This document shows, piece after piece, positions 35,062-47,450 of a stretch of 64,000 nucleotides of DNA; within the stretch, counting starts at the first letter, position 1; every line of letters starts with the position of its first letter. The DNA is from Roridomyces roridus (Eukaryota > Basidiomycota > Agaricomycetes > Agaricales > Mycenaceae), in contig JARKIF010000011.1 of the NCBI GenBank assembly GCA_029378245.1, positions 248,001 to 312,000 of the forward strand, read 5' to 3'. Below the pieces are notes generated by a model. That model saw nothing but the letters and a program-made list of their open reading frames with translations. It was not told the origin of the DNA and ran no database searches. Both the position numbers and the translations under genes were made by a program.

Positions 35062-35776
35062 ATGTCTTCCTCTGAATCGTCCAACCGCGTGTCCATTGCC
35101 TGCGCCAATTGCCGAAAGCGCAAGGTCAAGGTAACTGCCCACTTGTTTCCTCTGCTCAAGAATCTCATTCAACCTCCTCAGTGTATCACAAGTTCCTCAG
35201 CGGCACCCTGCTACCGTTGCAGAGTGAAGGAACTCAATTGCGAGTATATTGCGACGGAGCGGCAGGCGCGCTCCACCGTTCCGGAGAATCCTATCTCTCC
35301 TCACGAGCGCTCGCCAACGTCGGCGGCCAACCAGCCAAACTCGAGCCACCGCTCTTCCCGCGACCCTCCGATACCATCATCGTACACGACGCCGTCGACG
35401 CCCGCTCACGGAAATGCCCCACGCATGAATCCCGATGCCGGCGGGCTGTATCGCCCAGTTCATCAGCGTAGCAGCCCCACAAATTTTATTCCTCAACACC
35501 TCCCGTCGCACCCGAATTTCTACCACAGCGGGATGAGCGTACCCCCGGCACAGGTCCCCACTGATCCATATGGCCAGCCATACTCAACACCGTATCCATC
35601 AACATTTTACAATACCCCCACACACCAGCCGGCGCCGACGCCGCATGTCAACTATGCATCGAACTACCAGTAGTGAGCCCCTTCTTTCAATGTGGCATCA
35701 ATCGAGTTCTGATCAATTGTACAGCCCGTGCATGTGCCCGCCAGGCCCCTGCTACTGTGGTGGGTACCGCTATTGA
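35062..35776 (+). CDS. small Zn2Cys6 protein with C-terminal Cys tail, paralog 1
   Basis: Exons 35062-35130, 35182-35669 and 35725-35776 give 202 residues. The N-terminus is a binuclear zinc cluster, ACANCRKRKVKC followed by CYRCRVKELNCEY, the fungal GAL4-type DNA-binding motif. The middle is Ser/Pro/Tyr-rich and disordered (SPHERSPTSAANQPNSSHRS). After the last intron the protein ends with a compact Cys motif, PCMCPPGPCYCGGYRY. There is no fungal transcription-factor middle domain, so it is far shorter than usual Zn2Cys6 regulators. A TATA-like box about 45 bp upstream supports the start at 35062 over the in-frame ATG at 34990. Its paralog lies 2.6 kb downstream. Confidence 0.85.
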
Positions 35777-38395
35777 CTCGGATTTGCTTCTCTTCACAAT
35801 CTCCTCCGAAATTCTTCTGGTCAACCTGACTGTAATAAACTCAGAACTGTGCATGTATGTAAAGTAGTACTTGCCTCAATGACGGGATGTCGAATTCCCA
35901 ACACGGTACCGAGGCTCGATCTCGCATGTTCTCGACGTGAAAGATTGATCGGCTGTCGCCAAAACATTACCGGCGCTGCCGCCCACTAGCCGATATGGAG
36001 ATCATGTCGCGGCTCCAGCGGCCAACGAATAAATACGCAAATCCGTGATGTGATGCGATTAATATCATGATGCCTGCAAAAGTTACTTCCGAGTCTGGTG
36101 TATTGCTTCGACCAGAACTGGACCATCTGGTGTTTGAGACAACCACCGTCGTCGTCGTGCCTGCGGCTTCCGCTTCCACAGAAATGAGTCCACTCGGCCG
36201 AAATCGAATGCAAGTAATCGGATGCGATTCTGGAATCTGGAGTCTGGACACGCCAATTCAAATCAACCAGAGTCAAGATTCAAGAAGGTTCCGTGGATAG
36301 AAGCCACAGCTTGAATCTTGCAGGAAACAGAGCTGTAGCGGCCGCGTTCACTGGAAGACGGAGCTCCAACATATGTTGTCACGCTCACTGCCTCAAAACC
36401 GAACTTACCGATACCGGCGGCATCCGACACTGGGCGCTCGCAGATCACTCTGCTGCCAGCAAGTGATATCTGTCCGCCCTAGCGGGGCTCCGTCTCTCCG
36501 TGCCGGTCTGCTTGTGCAGCGGTAAGCAATTCAGTTAGACAGGCAGACGAGCTCTGACCTCTGGCGCGGCTTGCCACTTCAGGAGATTGAAGCCACCTCG
36601 GTTCAACAGATTCAAACTTCACCGGCACGCCATTGCCGCGGTTAACTTGAAATGACTGTCTCTGATACATGAAAAAGAACGGAAACCGAGTCACAAAGTA
36701 TATGCCAACCAGCGCTTCGTCAAGATATTGTGGGCTTAACATGCGCTTTCCGTGTGAAGAGCAGAAATAGCAATGTTCGTACTACTCTGTTCATGGATTG
36801 CCACCTGACCCATTTCTTCTCTGCTAGTTTCGCGGAAACTATGTAAATCCAACCAAAACTGAGGCTCAGATCCCGAATGATGGTGAGCGCCGGTAGCTTT
36901 ACAACATACGGATTCTGTCCATCATCAGAAGTCTAATAACGTATCCCGGCTGCAGTTTTACGCTCCCCGTCCAGGTCCGGGCCTTCCGGCGCCTCATGTT
37001 GAGTACAGGTTGAGACAAAGGAGACACTCGGGTGATCACAACTTTGCGGGATGTATGGTGCTGAACGCGAGTCCGCATTCTGCAACGAATACGGCAAGCT
37101 CGCACTGCATATGCGGCCGTATCTGACCGTTAATTTTTTTTGGTCTGGTTAAATTGGAAACAAACGTTCTTAATATATCTTTTCGAAGTGGAGCCTCCAA
37201 TGCACCCGTTTACGGTTTGAAGATCGTGGTGTCAACATGTCCGAGCTTTTAGGACTTGAGCGGTTGCCAAATTCTTTCCTGCTCCACAAGGCAGACTGAA
37301 AGGATTTCGGAGGGGTTTGTTTTGGGCGAAGGGACCTAGCTCCCGATGAAAGTGACGAGCAAACAGCTGACTGCCAGATTTTGTCGGTGTTTGAATCGGG
37401 AATTGAAGCTCAAAGGTTCGGAGGGGAGTATCAGGTTGGTACTGCTTTTCGGCGGGATTTTCCGTAACTGTTTTCGGAAGACCCACTTGCCAATGATAAA
37501 TCGCGTTATCTATGGTGCATTGGAGTGGCAACCGTGAATCATTGGGCGACGAGAGTGATTCATGTCGTGTATCGAACCAATCAAGTGCGTTGACGTCCAC
37601 GAGGCCACGTCCTCGTGTGTGGATCAGGCATACTTGGTCTAATTTCCTACTATCTGCAGTGCATGCTCGGCCTGGTGCGATCCGTCGTGGTCGTTTCAGG
37701 CTATGGGATCACCCGGCTCGTGTCATCAAGCTGGAGCTGCATGCTCCAAAGCCAGGCATTTATCGGTGGCAAGGTGGCCATGTGAGCTTATTACTCGCGC
37801 AGAAAGATGCGTAGGAGCACCAAGGCTACAATCAAGCCTTTATTTGCGCCTCGTAACACCTTGCCGACAGATGCGACAAGCACCCGGACGATATGGTGCT
37901 GCGGGATTGATGCCGGCTTCGACGGCAGCCAAATGATCTGCCTTTTGAGATCAATCATCTTGTGATCTTACAAAGCAACAGTTGGACTGCGTCTGCGGTT
38001 CGATTGAGTCCCTCCAGTTGGCAAGATACCGTTCTCCATCTGTTCCTCACACTCTTGATATGCACGACGTGGACACGTGAGAAGTGCACCAACTTCCGAT
38101 CAGGCGCCCATGTCGCCTCAAATGACTTAGGCCAATTCAATCACTTGCATTTGCTCTTCGTCCTGACTCCGGAGTGATGGACGCCTGAGTGCAATCGAAC
38201 ACTTGATGGGGTCATTTCGACTTCAGTACTTGTGGTAATCCGCACGCGGTTGTCAGGCCGAGGGTCCAACATCCCTGAGTGGAATGTGTAGAACTGGTTT
38301 GATCCTCGTATATTCACGGAAGAGAGGTATACCACAACAAAGGGCGCTGAAAAGTCTTTTATAACTCGACCCAGCAATCTTCAAACCAATCAGAA
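35777..38395. other. no gene seen between the two Zn2Cys6 paralogs
   Basis: 2.6 kb with only short frames. No relic of a third paralog was found. Confidence 0.45.
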
Positions 38396-39237
38396 ATGTC
38401 CACCTGCGAAACTACTCCCTTCCGAGTGTCCAGAGCCTGTTCCAACTGCCGTCGACGGAAGGTGAAGGTACAGTTTTGCATCATTCGCAGGAATCTAAAG
38501 CAACGCAAAATTGACAGTGCATGACGGAGTCGACGGATACACCATGCTACCGTTGCCGAACAAACGGGCTGGTTTGCGAATATATCCCCACAAAGAAACA
38601 GGCAGCTGCGCGATCGAAAAGACCCAGATCCAATGCTTCTTCTGCAGGAGAACGAGCCGAACTCGGGCCTTTTCATAATCCGAATATCGGTCAACATGGC
38701 GGCGGCGTCTCCACGGTCAGCCCCCCCGGTTCTTCGTTGCCGGACCCGGAAGCAGGTCCACTATATCGACCACCCTACCAACGCAGTCTCATAACATCCT
38801 CATTTAATCCGATCCCTGCTACAACTCCAGCCCACGAGCTGGTCCAGGCGGCTGCGCCGCTGTTCCGATCCTCATACCCAATGCAGCCCATTGGCAGCGG
38901 AGTTGAACAAAGTTTCAATCCTCCGCTACTGGACGAGTCACAGCCCGTGTATCAACCCCGTTTGAACACTCCACCGCCAGGGGTACCCATGTTCGATGCT
39001 TTCCCTGCGGAGTACCCATCGAGTTTCTATAATGATCCCGAACACGCTCTCAATCGGCCAACGGAACAGGTATACCCTTCGAGCTTGGGATGGCAGCTTA
39101 CAGCGCCTAGCGTTGAATCTTCCTAGTCAGTTATACTCCTTCAACCCGCTTTCTCAACCCTCATCAACATCTAATACTTGATTAGCCCTTGCATCTGCCC
39201 GCCGGGCCCGTGCTTTTGCGGTGGATCTCGCGAATAA
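38396..39237 (+). CDS. small Zn2Cys6 protein with C-terminal Cys tail, paralog 2
   Basis: Exons 38396-38467, 38518-39125 and 39186-39237 give 243 residues, with the same exon plan as paralog 1 and a last exon of exactly the same length (52 bp). The zinc cluster reads ACSNCRRRKVKC then CYRCRTNGLVCEYIPTKKQA. The middle is disordered and has drifted, but PEAGPLYRPPYQRS and YPSSFYND match DAGGLYRPVHQRS and YPSTFYN of paralog 1. The tail is PCICPPGPCFCGGSRE. Likely a nuclear DNA-binding protein; targets unknown. Confidence 0.85.
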
Positions 39238-42200
39238 ATCACTGCATTCCGCCGGGGTGTAGGCACAGACTGTGCCTATGGGGATAGGCTCAGTTAGGCA
39301 AACTTGTCTATTTTTCATGTTAATCTGACCTCTGAGGGGGCTCAACGAGGTCGGGAACTTGTTCTGGAGGTCCCCCGAGCCCTCGAATACATCAAAGGTC
39401 CGGTTAGATTCGGTTTACAGCAAGCAAACTCTCACAGCTGTCAATTTTGGCGCTGCCACCGGATTTAAGGCCCACCGGCAACACCGGCGCGATTCAAGCC
39501 ATTTATTTTGGAATCTCACCTCTGGGTCATCATGGCAACCAACAGCCGACACGATTTTCCGCCCCAGGGCGTGTGAATGCGTGGTAGTCAACGGGGAGAG
39601 CGAAAATGGCGGGCAATGTAGGCACATCGTAGGCACAGAGTCGGCTAAGCCAGGCACAGTTCTGATTTTCTTGCTTAGGCACAGCCAAAATTGATGTGCC
39701 TAATGGGGTCGGCACATGTCAGTACTGCTAGAAATAGCTTTGCCTACACGGTCGCGGAATGCAGTGAATGGGATCTTGAACACACATGTACAAGCCTTGG
39801 TCTATCGACTGCCGAATTGCTATCTTGCCCCATGCCACTAGCGTGTACGACTGTCGACAACGATCCCGACGATGGTCCATATCCGGGCTTCAGGGTCCTT
39901 AACGGTTAGATCGCGCACTATTTCATCTGTGGCTCAAGCCACAACAGCACATCAGTTCCGGTCGGCGCATCACATTTGCTCAAATGACTTACGGAGAGGA
40001 TTTGATCCTTCGCTCGGAAAACCCCCGAAACGCAGATCGCGGGATGCCAGGATATGCACATATGTTTGGGTGTTCGGCCGTTGTTCTTCTGATCGCGGGT
40101 CCCACTACTATTGCGAAATTCTTCGGAGATGCCTCTGTGACACGCCGATTTAACCCACCCTGAGGTCGAGCGACGACGCCTCAGGCCTCAGCAGTGTTCG
40201 TCACGGGTTGGGTGACCCGCAGCGTGTCACGGTTACAGGGACCTGCGAGTACGGCGGGTACCCGCAGCAACCCGTGGGAACAACCCAGATACCGCCGCAG
40301 ATGCGCTCGGTGTGCGCTTTGAGGACGGTGGATGTCTAAACAAGTAAAATTGACAGCAGTCAGGCCGCCGGTGAGTCTCCAGTACCATGCCGCTTGATCA
40401 GAAGTTGATCAGCAGCAGTTGATCAAAGCCGACAATTAATGAGTTCGACTTATCGTCGTTTCTCCAGAAAGTTTCACTCATCTTGCAAGTATAGTTTGTT
40501 GCATGATTCCATGGTTTTGACCTCTAAACTAATTGACAGCTCCAAAATCTGCCGCGGGTACCACGGGTCACGGGTGACCCGCCAACCCGCCGCCAAACCC
40601 GTACCCGTACCCGCGATGACGGGTACGGGCCATCGCGCAAATACCCGCGGGAGACCCGGGACGATCAAGCCTCAGCCTCCGGCGCACATTGGTCAATCAG
40701 CATCATGACGAACAGCAGTTCAATTTAGATGCAAGTTTCCAGCGACTACTTCTCCTCGTGCTCCGATACAATTGATGGACCTCATCAATTGGCGAACATC
40801 TGGACGACGGTTGAGCTGAGCCCGAAGTCAAAGACATCGCATACCTCCGACCATCCGTCGGGAAGGGTTCCGGTTGAAGTCAGCGCGCCCGAATCAAACG
40901 TCAGGGAAAGTCGCAGTCTACAACCATCTCTGGAAACTAAAATTGTCTCAAGGTCGTCATTCCACGGGATAGACGAATGTATGCATCCTCGGATCTCCGT
41001 CCCGCCGCCGGTACCTACCTGCTTCCTGTGGCGCAATTTGCCTCTGCCTATCTGCTATCCAGTTGCGCCGCTGTCGAGATGTACAGATTCTGTCAAGTCG
41101 AACCCTATGAGGCGGCGCAAATTCACATATACCTGGACCATAAATTGCAAAACTGCGGCACATGTACGAACAGGACGTGGGAGCGGGAGCGGTGCGGCAT
41201 TCCGACTTTGTCTACATCTCCGTTCTCGTAATTGAGCTCCAAATTGATTGAACTCCCCCAGGTTTGATTTTCGGCCACGCACCATCAAACTTACGACCTC
41301 ATGAGTGGAGTGTGAACGTCGATCCTCAAAGACATCGGGGTGCTTATCTTGCAATAGGAGTTGATGTGGGAGTTTTTCCAAGTGCGATGCTCGGGATGCG
41401 ATTTTCGTCGGCTTTCATTGCGTTCGGCCTCCGCGAATGAGGTCGATTATTTGGTAAGTGAGTGAGTTGCTGCCGAGTCCTGCGCACCCGCGTCGCTCTC
41501 GCCCAAACTTTATTTGAAATGTTATTATACCTGCAACGGAGTTCACGGACGAATCAGCCGACGCAAGGATTCCAAACTAGTGCTACTTACCCGTAAACGA
41601 CGCATGATTTATCTATCTATTCGGAGTGCAACAAAATGCGAGGTGTTCCAGATTGTATTTTCGTATGTACATAGGTCGCCGCAACGGAGTTTTCATAGTT
41701 GGTATTTTGAGCCAGGATATGTGCAGAGTGTCGGAGAGTGAAACTGTAAAGGAGAGTACACTAGCGAGGGTATTGAGAAAGGATTAATGAACCTGTTCTT
41801 GATCAGCTGTGAGATTGGAGCTGCAGCCGGGCTCACACGGAGTGCAGATGATGGGGAATGTCGGGGTCGTCCAGAAGGTCGGTGCCTTGTGTGCGAATTC
41901 CGCTGGTGTGTATACGATTCTGGAGTCAACATTGGAAGCGAGACCCAGGGTCGAGCGTCCCCGGCGGCGAAGAGTTGGTCAAAGCTACTAATACTTAGTC
42001 CTACGATCGCGGAATGAAGGCCTGCTCACCGGTTGCAATGGTCGAAGAACAGCAGCTGTATCACCCGTATAGACTAGCCTGAGCCCCGTCACCAAATGAG
42101 ACCTTGTAACCGCCGAAGACTCAGCCGTAGTGTTGAATTTTAGCTCGGTCGACGAGAAACTCTCCTGTGAAGTCGGAATGAAACGCACCATCCGTATTTC

Positions 42201-42607
42201 CGGAGGATAAAGTGTGGCGGTTTAGCGTAGGACAGTAAGGAATAGTGAGGATCGATCGAGGGAAAGTGCTCGCATCTGCATTCAGGGCCAGCCCCGAGCT
42301 GAGTCAATTAGATCCAAATGCCACACGATGCCGATGCCAGAGAGTTGAGCATGAAGAAGATATTGCGAGCAAATGCCGGCTGTCTCTGTAGCATCGAAGG
42401 ACTCGGATCCAGGTTGACCAAGTTTTGTCGGGGAAGATTCAGATGATTCGGGCCAGATGTTGATGAGTCAGATTCTGGTGCAACGGCATGGCATATGTGA
42501 GCGAGCGAGAACCATTCATCGTCGTACTGTAGGCCAGGGAATATGACTCGAGACGGTCTCAGACCCCGCGACTTTCGGTTTCTCGGGCTGTTCAGCATGT
42601 TCTCGAG
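39238..42607. other. gene-poor stretch with repeat relics
   Basis: No supported gene. Near 39255-39715 the word TAGGCACA/TGTGCCTA recurs in both orientations, suggesting a worn small element. An ACCCG-rich element follows (separate entry). Confidence 0.45.
40175..40690. repeat. ACCCG/CGGGT-rich worn inverted-repeat element
   Basis: Both ends are dense in CGGGT/ACCCG words (for example GGCGGGTACCCGCAGCAACC at 40253 and CCGTACCCGTACCCGCGATG at 40599), in opposite orientation, with related outer flanks carrying GCCTCAG on both sides. The inner 200 bp is AT-richer and unique. Probably a degraded non-autonomous element; exact ends and target duplication not found. Confidence 0.45.
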
Positions 42608-43201
42608 TAGTGATGTTCAGGGCTCGGCTCGGCCTGGAAGCCTGGGCTTGGGCTCGGCTTTGGGCGGCTCAGGCTCCATATTTCCCAGGCCCGAGCCCGA
42701 GCCCTCTCCAAGCTGAGCCAACCCCTAAGCCCGGGCTCAGGCCCGGGCTTGTGATCTCATCGCAAGCCAAGTTCCAGCCATGAATGTTTTCTTGGATTTT
42801 TGACGCAGATACAGGCAATAATCCATCCTAAACAATATTGGTTAAATTAGTGAACTTAATTTGGGCGGGGACACAATCTCACACCTCTCTGGTGTTTGCC
42901 GAGGCACCGCGAGCGCAGATCCGTTACAGGTACGTGCCACGGATACCGATCAGACTACGGCTAACCGTGCCGATCACTGCCGAAGCACAGCGATGAGCAT
43001 CGCAACAGCTTCCGATGAGGTGATATCAAATATGATGACAGCCGAGCAGGCCCGGGCTTGCAGGGCTCGGCAGGGCCTGGAAATCCTGAAGCCCGAGCCC
43101 TGAGCCCTGTGGAGCCTGACAGCGGGCTCGGCTCGGCTCTGTCAAGCCCGGGCTCGGGCTTGTCGGGCTCGCGGGCTCAGGCCGAGCCCTGAACATCACT
43201 A
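42608..43201. mobile_element. hAT-type MITE 1, 594 bp, with 8 bp target duplication
   Basis: The ends are perfect 20 bp inverted repeats beginning TAGTGATGTTC. Beyond them the arms stay rich in inverted GGGCTCGG/CCGAGCCC words. On both sides stands TTCTCGAG, an 8 bp direct duplication. Eight-base duplications and TAG/CAG-starting ends are hallmarks of the hAT superfamily. No coding capacity. Confidence 0.9.
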
Positions 43202-43215
43202 TTCTCGAGATTCAG

Positions 43216-43603
43216 TAGGGTGTGGTTTTTAACTCTGGTTTATTAACCGGTTAATTAACCGGCGTTTATAAACACGGTTTTTAAATGTTTGGGCAAAATC
43301 ATCAGTTTATAAATGCCATGACATAATCGCTGGCGGATCAAATGAGCTTTGATCCAGGCCTGATCACCGTCTGATGTGCCTTTTGGGAACAACCATGGCC
43401 TCTTGGGGGCCAATGATGGGCTGTGGATGTGCACAGAGGACTACGGGAGGAGGCAGAGAAAAGCCCGAGCAAAAAAATCATCTGCAAAGCCATTTTGGGG
43501 CTTTCTGGGGGCTGCTTTATAAACCGGTTTATAAACGGGCCGGTTTGCAAACCAGGTTTATAAACCGGTTTTTAATGGCTGGGGAATTAAAAACCACACC
43601 CTA
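43216..43603. mobile_element. hAT-type MITE 2, 388 bp, with 8 bp target duplication
   Basis: Perfect 17 bp inverted ends (TAGGGTGTGGTTTTTAA), inner arms rich in AACCGGTTTATAAAC words, and AGATTCAG directly repeated on both sides. It begins 14 bp after MITE 1. Removing both elements and one copy of each duplication restores a simple host sequence TTCTCGAGATTCAG. Non-coding. Confidence 0.9.
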
Positions 43604-43882
43604 AGATTCAGATCGTGACAGAGGCTGCGAAGACGCCATCGGAGCACACTGGCACAGTCGTCTGAATTGTGCATATCCAGGAAAAGAGGATAGATTGATC
43701 AGATTGGCTGGATTATGATATCGACAACGCCCGCCTTCGGAGGACGCTGGTGAGACGACTCCAGCATGATGAGGGTCAGGAGAAAGGACAAATGGGGAAG
43801 GAACCAAACACAAAGACAGGCGGACAAACAATCGTCTTCCTTGACCACCACCTTGCCACCACCTCGGCCACAGCGGCTCACC

Positions 43883-45387
43883 ATGTCCAAGAAGCCCACG
43901 GCGACATCCACCAAACCCGCCTCGTCCAACTGGCTTGCACTTCAGAAGGTTTCTACCGCCCCACGCACTTTTTTTCACATCTCACGCCGATTTTTTTCAG
44001 ACCCTGCCGAAAGCCCCGCGGAAACGGGAGAGGGACTCTGAGGACGTTCCAAGAAAGCGCAGGAAGATCGAGCGCGATGAATCCGTCTTGAGGCCTCCCC
44101 CTCCCCCTCCCAGTGCGGCCCCGATGAATCGGGACAATGGACGAGTGGACTTGGGCTCTGACGAGGTCAAGAATGGCGAATCCCTGGCGGCGCTGCGGAG
44201 GATGATTCTAGGGGAGATAGAGTACACGGAGGCGCAGCAGCTGTGAGTTATCTTCCACCTCCCTCCTCCCATGCGTTTCAATCTCACTCTCATCGTGGCA
44301 TTCATGCAGTCCCGGCAAGTACCTCGCCCTCGATTGCGAGATGGTGGGTGTGGGTCCTGAAGGCGCCGAGTCCGTGCTTGCTCGCGTCAGTCTAGTCAAC
44401 TTCCATGGCGCTGTCCTCCTGGATGCTTTTGTGAGACCGAAGGAGCGGGTGGTGGATTACAGGACGGAGTGGAGTGGTGTCAGAGAACGGGATATGGTCA
44501 ATGGTGAGTGACTCCTCTACACCATGCGCATCCTGCGACCTTCCTTGGGTCACGTCCACCGTCCTTTTCCTGCCAAACGTTATCTCGGTGTCTGATATCT
44601 TGCCAGCCCGCCCGTTCGCAGAGGTCCAATCTCAAGTTTCCGAATTGATCAAAGACCGTATTCTCATCGGACACGCCTTATTCAACGATCTCAAGGTACA
44701 CCACCCGTTCCTCCTCCTTCCCGACTCCCGATGCGCTGACATTCAGACTTACAGGCTCTTCTCCTCGACCATCCCCGCCCGCTCACGCGCGACACTCAGT
44801 CTTATGCGGGACGCTTCAAGGTCAGCAAGAGCAAGTACGTCGCGTTGCGGAATCTCGTCCAGCAGGAGGTGGGGGTGACGATTCAGGGTGGGGAGCATTC
44901 TAGTGTGCGTTCCCTTGTTTTTTCTTTCTTACAAGGACTGACTTGCTCATGATAGGTAACTGATGCGCGTGCGACGATGGCAGTGTATCGCCTTCACCGG
45001 CGGGAATGGGAGAAGGGGAGTGTGGGGCTTCGGGGGATGGCTGCGTCCATGAAGGGCAAGGGGAAGCCGCTTGTAGGGCAGGAGGACGAGGACGTTGGTG
45101 AGGAGAGCGGGGGTAACGACGATGACCACGAGCCCGCCCTGCCGACCAAGAAGAGGTTAAATAACGAGAAGACGAATACGGTGAAGGACAAGAAGGGGGA
45201 CGGTTTTCCTGGCGGAGGGCGCAAGGGCGTGAGCTCGGGGCTGGGGGTGATCGTTCGTCGGGCGGGTGGGGGTACTGAAGGGAGTCGAGGGAAGGAGATG
45301 AGTGAGGGTGGTCGAGCGAAGACCAAAACGGCCTGGTGGAAGGAGCTCGGGAACGGGAGTGGCAAGAAGGGGTCCATGAGGTTGTAG
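43883..45387 (+). CDS. REX4: REX4-like RNA exonuclease (DEDDh family)
   Basis: Exons 43883-43948, 44001-44242, 44310-44503, 44607-44695, 44755-44904 and 44956-45387 join in frame. After a basic N-terminus ([19 protein letters not shown]) the exonuclease domain shows motif [14 protein letters not shown] (Asp and Glu), motif [22 protein letters not shown] (Asp) and motif [22 protein letters not shown] (Asp; the His/Tyr position is in SKSKYVAL or this helix). [20 protein letters not shown] before motif III is typical of REX4/XPMC2. Yeast Rex4 is nucleolar and takes part in rRNA processing. The C-terminal tail is long, Gly/Lys/Glu-rich and disordered. Confidence 0.9.
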
Positions 45388-45664
45388 GCAGTCGACGACG
45401 GAACAGCGTAACTGTTTGTGTTCTTTATGTGCATCAGCCTGCGTTCTGAACGTCTTCAGTAGCTACCCTTGATCATGAGCTACCCTCGTGTTCATGACGT
45501 TCGAGTCTCGCGCACAAAATGCTGGGTAATCTTACGTGATGCCGCTCTCCTCGTGCTGCTCGAGTCCGCCGTGGGATATGTCTGCTAAGTATTTCTCGCG
45601 GCCTCAACTCTTCGCACAGATCTAGAAGGCTGGGAAATTACTCCAAGATTCCTCGGCGCTGCTG
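45388..45664. other. 3' flank of REX4-like gene, no gene seen
   Basis: Short spacer before the MITE at 45665. Confidence 0.4.
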
Positions 45665-46391
45665 TATGGCAGGTATACTGTAGCAAAACCTGACGGGAAT
45701 TTACCCAAAACAACACAACTTGATTTGAAGAAAGAGCACAACCTGAAAAAAACGACACAGGTTCAAGTTTTGACACAAAAACGACACCACCCGAGTAAAA
45801 ACGACACAACCGAACTCAGCCATGAACTTCACAACAAGTTAGGATCACAATTTGGCAGACGGAACAAAATCGCCTGTGATCACATTTGATCCCCGGGTTG
45901 TTAGCATCACTATTTCCGGGATGTGAAAGGCATGCCGCAGCCCGCAACACGCCGCATGCTGAATGTGAGCAATCAATTCAAAGTTCATCTAGGGCAGAGT
46001 GTGTGGCGTGGTCAAGACCTTAGATCCATCCATGCCTTCTGGAAGCAGTCGTGAACACTGAAATCCAAAGTCATTGACGATTCAATTCACTCCAGGATGT
46101 GGGTTCCGCCGATCATCTGGGGACGGCATGATATTGTCGTGATAATCAAAGGCAATCATTTCGGCAAACTGAACCGAACCTTTTGAACCCAGGAGTCGAG
46201 TGGTTGTGCCTTCTGGTGTTGAACATGACAGTTGTGTTGAGTTCTTCGTCCATTTTTGAGGTTGTGTCGTTTTTTGTTAAGCCAACACAACCGGCTCCTC
46301 TTCTGGTCGTAAATGCCTATGTTGTGCTGTATTTCCTCCCAAAACCACTAGGTGTGTCAAAAAACAGTTTTGCTACACTATACCTGCCATA
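45665..46391. mobile_element. MITE with ~27 bp inverted ends and TA flanks, ~727 bp
   Basis: Left end TATGGCAGGTATACTGTAGC and right end, read inward, TATGGCAGGTATAGTGTAGC, both followed by AAAAC. The sub-terminal arms have inverted GACACAAC / GTTGTGTC words. Reading TA as the duplicated target would suit a Tc1/mariner-type element, but TGCT-like flanks leave other readings open. No protein is encoded. Confidence 0.7.
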
Positions 46392-47450
46392 CTGCTGCCC
46401 TGACTCTCTGCAAAGTGGCCTCTTCCGGGAACGCCTTACGCCTCCGTTCCGAGACCCATTGCTCTGGGATACCGTGATTGCAGAAGCGCCCGTGAGTTCC
46501 ATACAGAAAAAAGCCTTGGGACTTTCGAGATTCAAATATATCACCCATGTGTCCTTCTGTGTGCCCCGCATTCATGTTCCCCGTCACGCAGAAGGCGTCT
46601 TGACGCTCCTGACTATCTTGTGGGCACGGAATTCGACGATTGACTGATGTTCGGGACGCCGCAACGAATCGGCCGCCAAGCGGAAAGCCAGCAATGCGGA
46701 CATTGGACAAAGCCAAGAAAAAAGTTTTGCTACCGCGCAACGGAGTATAGCCGTGAGGAGGAGTCGAACTTCCGCACCCTGAACATTCGTTCAATTCGAC
46801 GGGTGGCACCACAGAGACGGTCCCTCGACAGCACGGTGGCTCTGAGTATGAGCCTTTCGGCTTGGACCACGAGTACACATCTCATCGTCGTCGGCGGAAT
46901 GGACAGCTCCGGGGCCGGACTGCTGGGAATGGAGGCAATCTTTTTTCGCGCATTTGTATGCGATTCGGAGGTGAACAAGAATTTCAAGCAAGTGACTCCC
47001 ATTGTCCAATTTTCGCCTGTTTCAACTCACAGTATGAAGCTCACATCGTCACCCGCTTGCACGGGGTGTTAACCTGCCAACCCTGCGCGAGTTGTTGTCC
47101 ACAGCAGGGGACTTCCCGTTCGATGTTATTCCGGAGTCTCGTTCCGGTCCGTGGCCGGACGAGAGGATCAGTCTATTCCTCTGTGTTTTGACACTGCAGT
47201 TGCGTGTTCCGAGTCTGGGGTCGCAAGATCATCCAGGCTTCAAAAGAAGAAAAAATGTTGGTGCGCAACAAAGGCCGGGGCCTGAATCGAACAGGATTCC
47301 ACCGACTTACATTCCCGGCGGCAGACGGCTCACAGGCCGAGCGCGATCGCGTGGCGTAGGGTAACATGTCTATAATCAGTGCTTAGAGTATTCTAAGAAA
47401 TTGCAAGTCGTCTATTATGTAGAAAGTCGATTCAATAATATGTCTTTCAT
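46392..47450. other. no gene seen
   Basis: Short frames only. A tRNA-like B box near 47285 was considered and rejected. Confidence 0.4.

Noticed and set aside
39255..39715. TAGGCACA-rich region as a defined transposon
   Set aside because: Words recur in both directions, but no consistent ends or target duplication could be drawn.
47265..47365. Minus-strand B-box-like GTTCGATTC followed by a T-rich stretch
   Set aside because: A 4 bp T stem is present but no acceptor or anticodon stem of proper length pairs. Probably chance or an old tRNA-derived relic.
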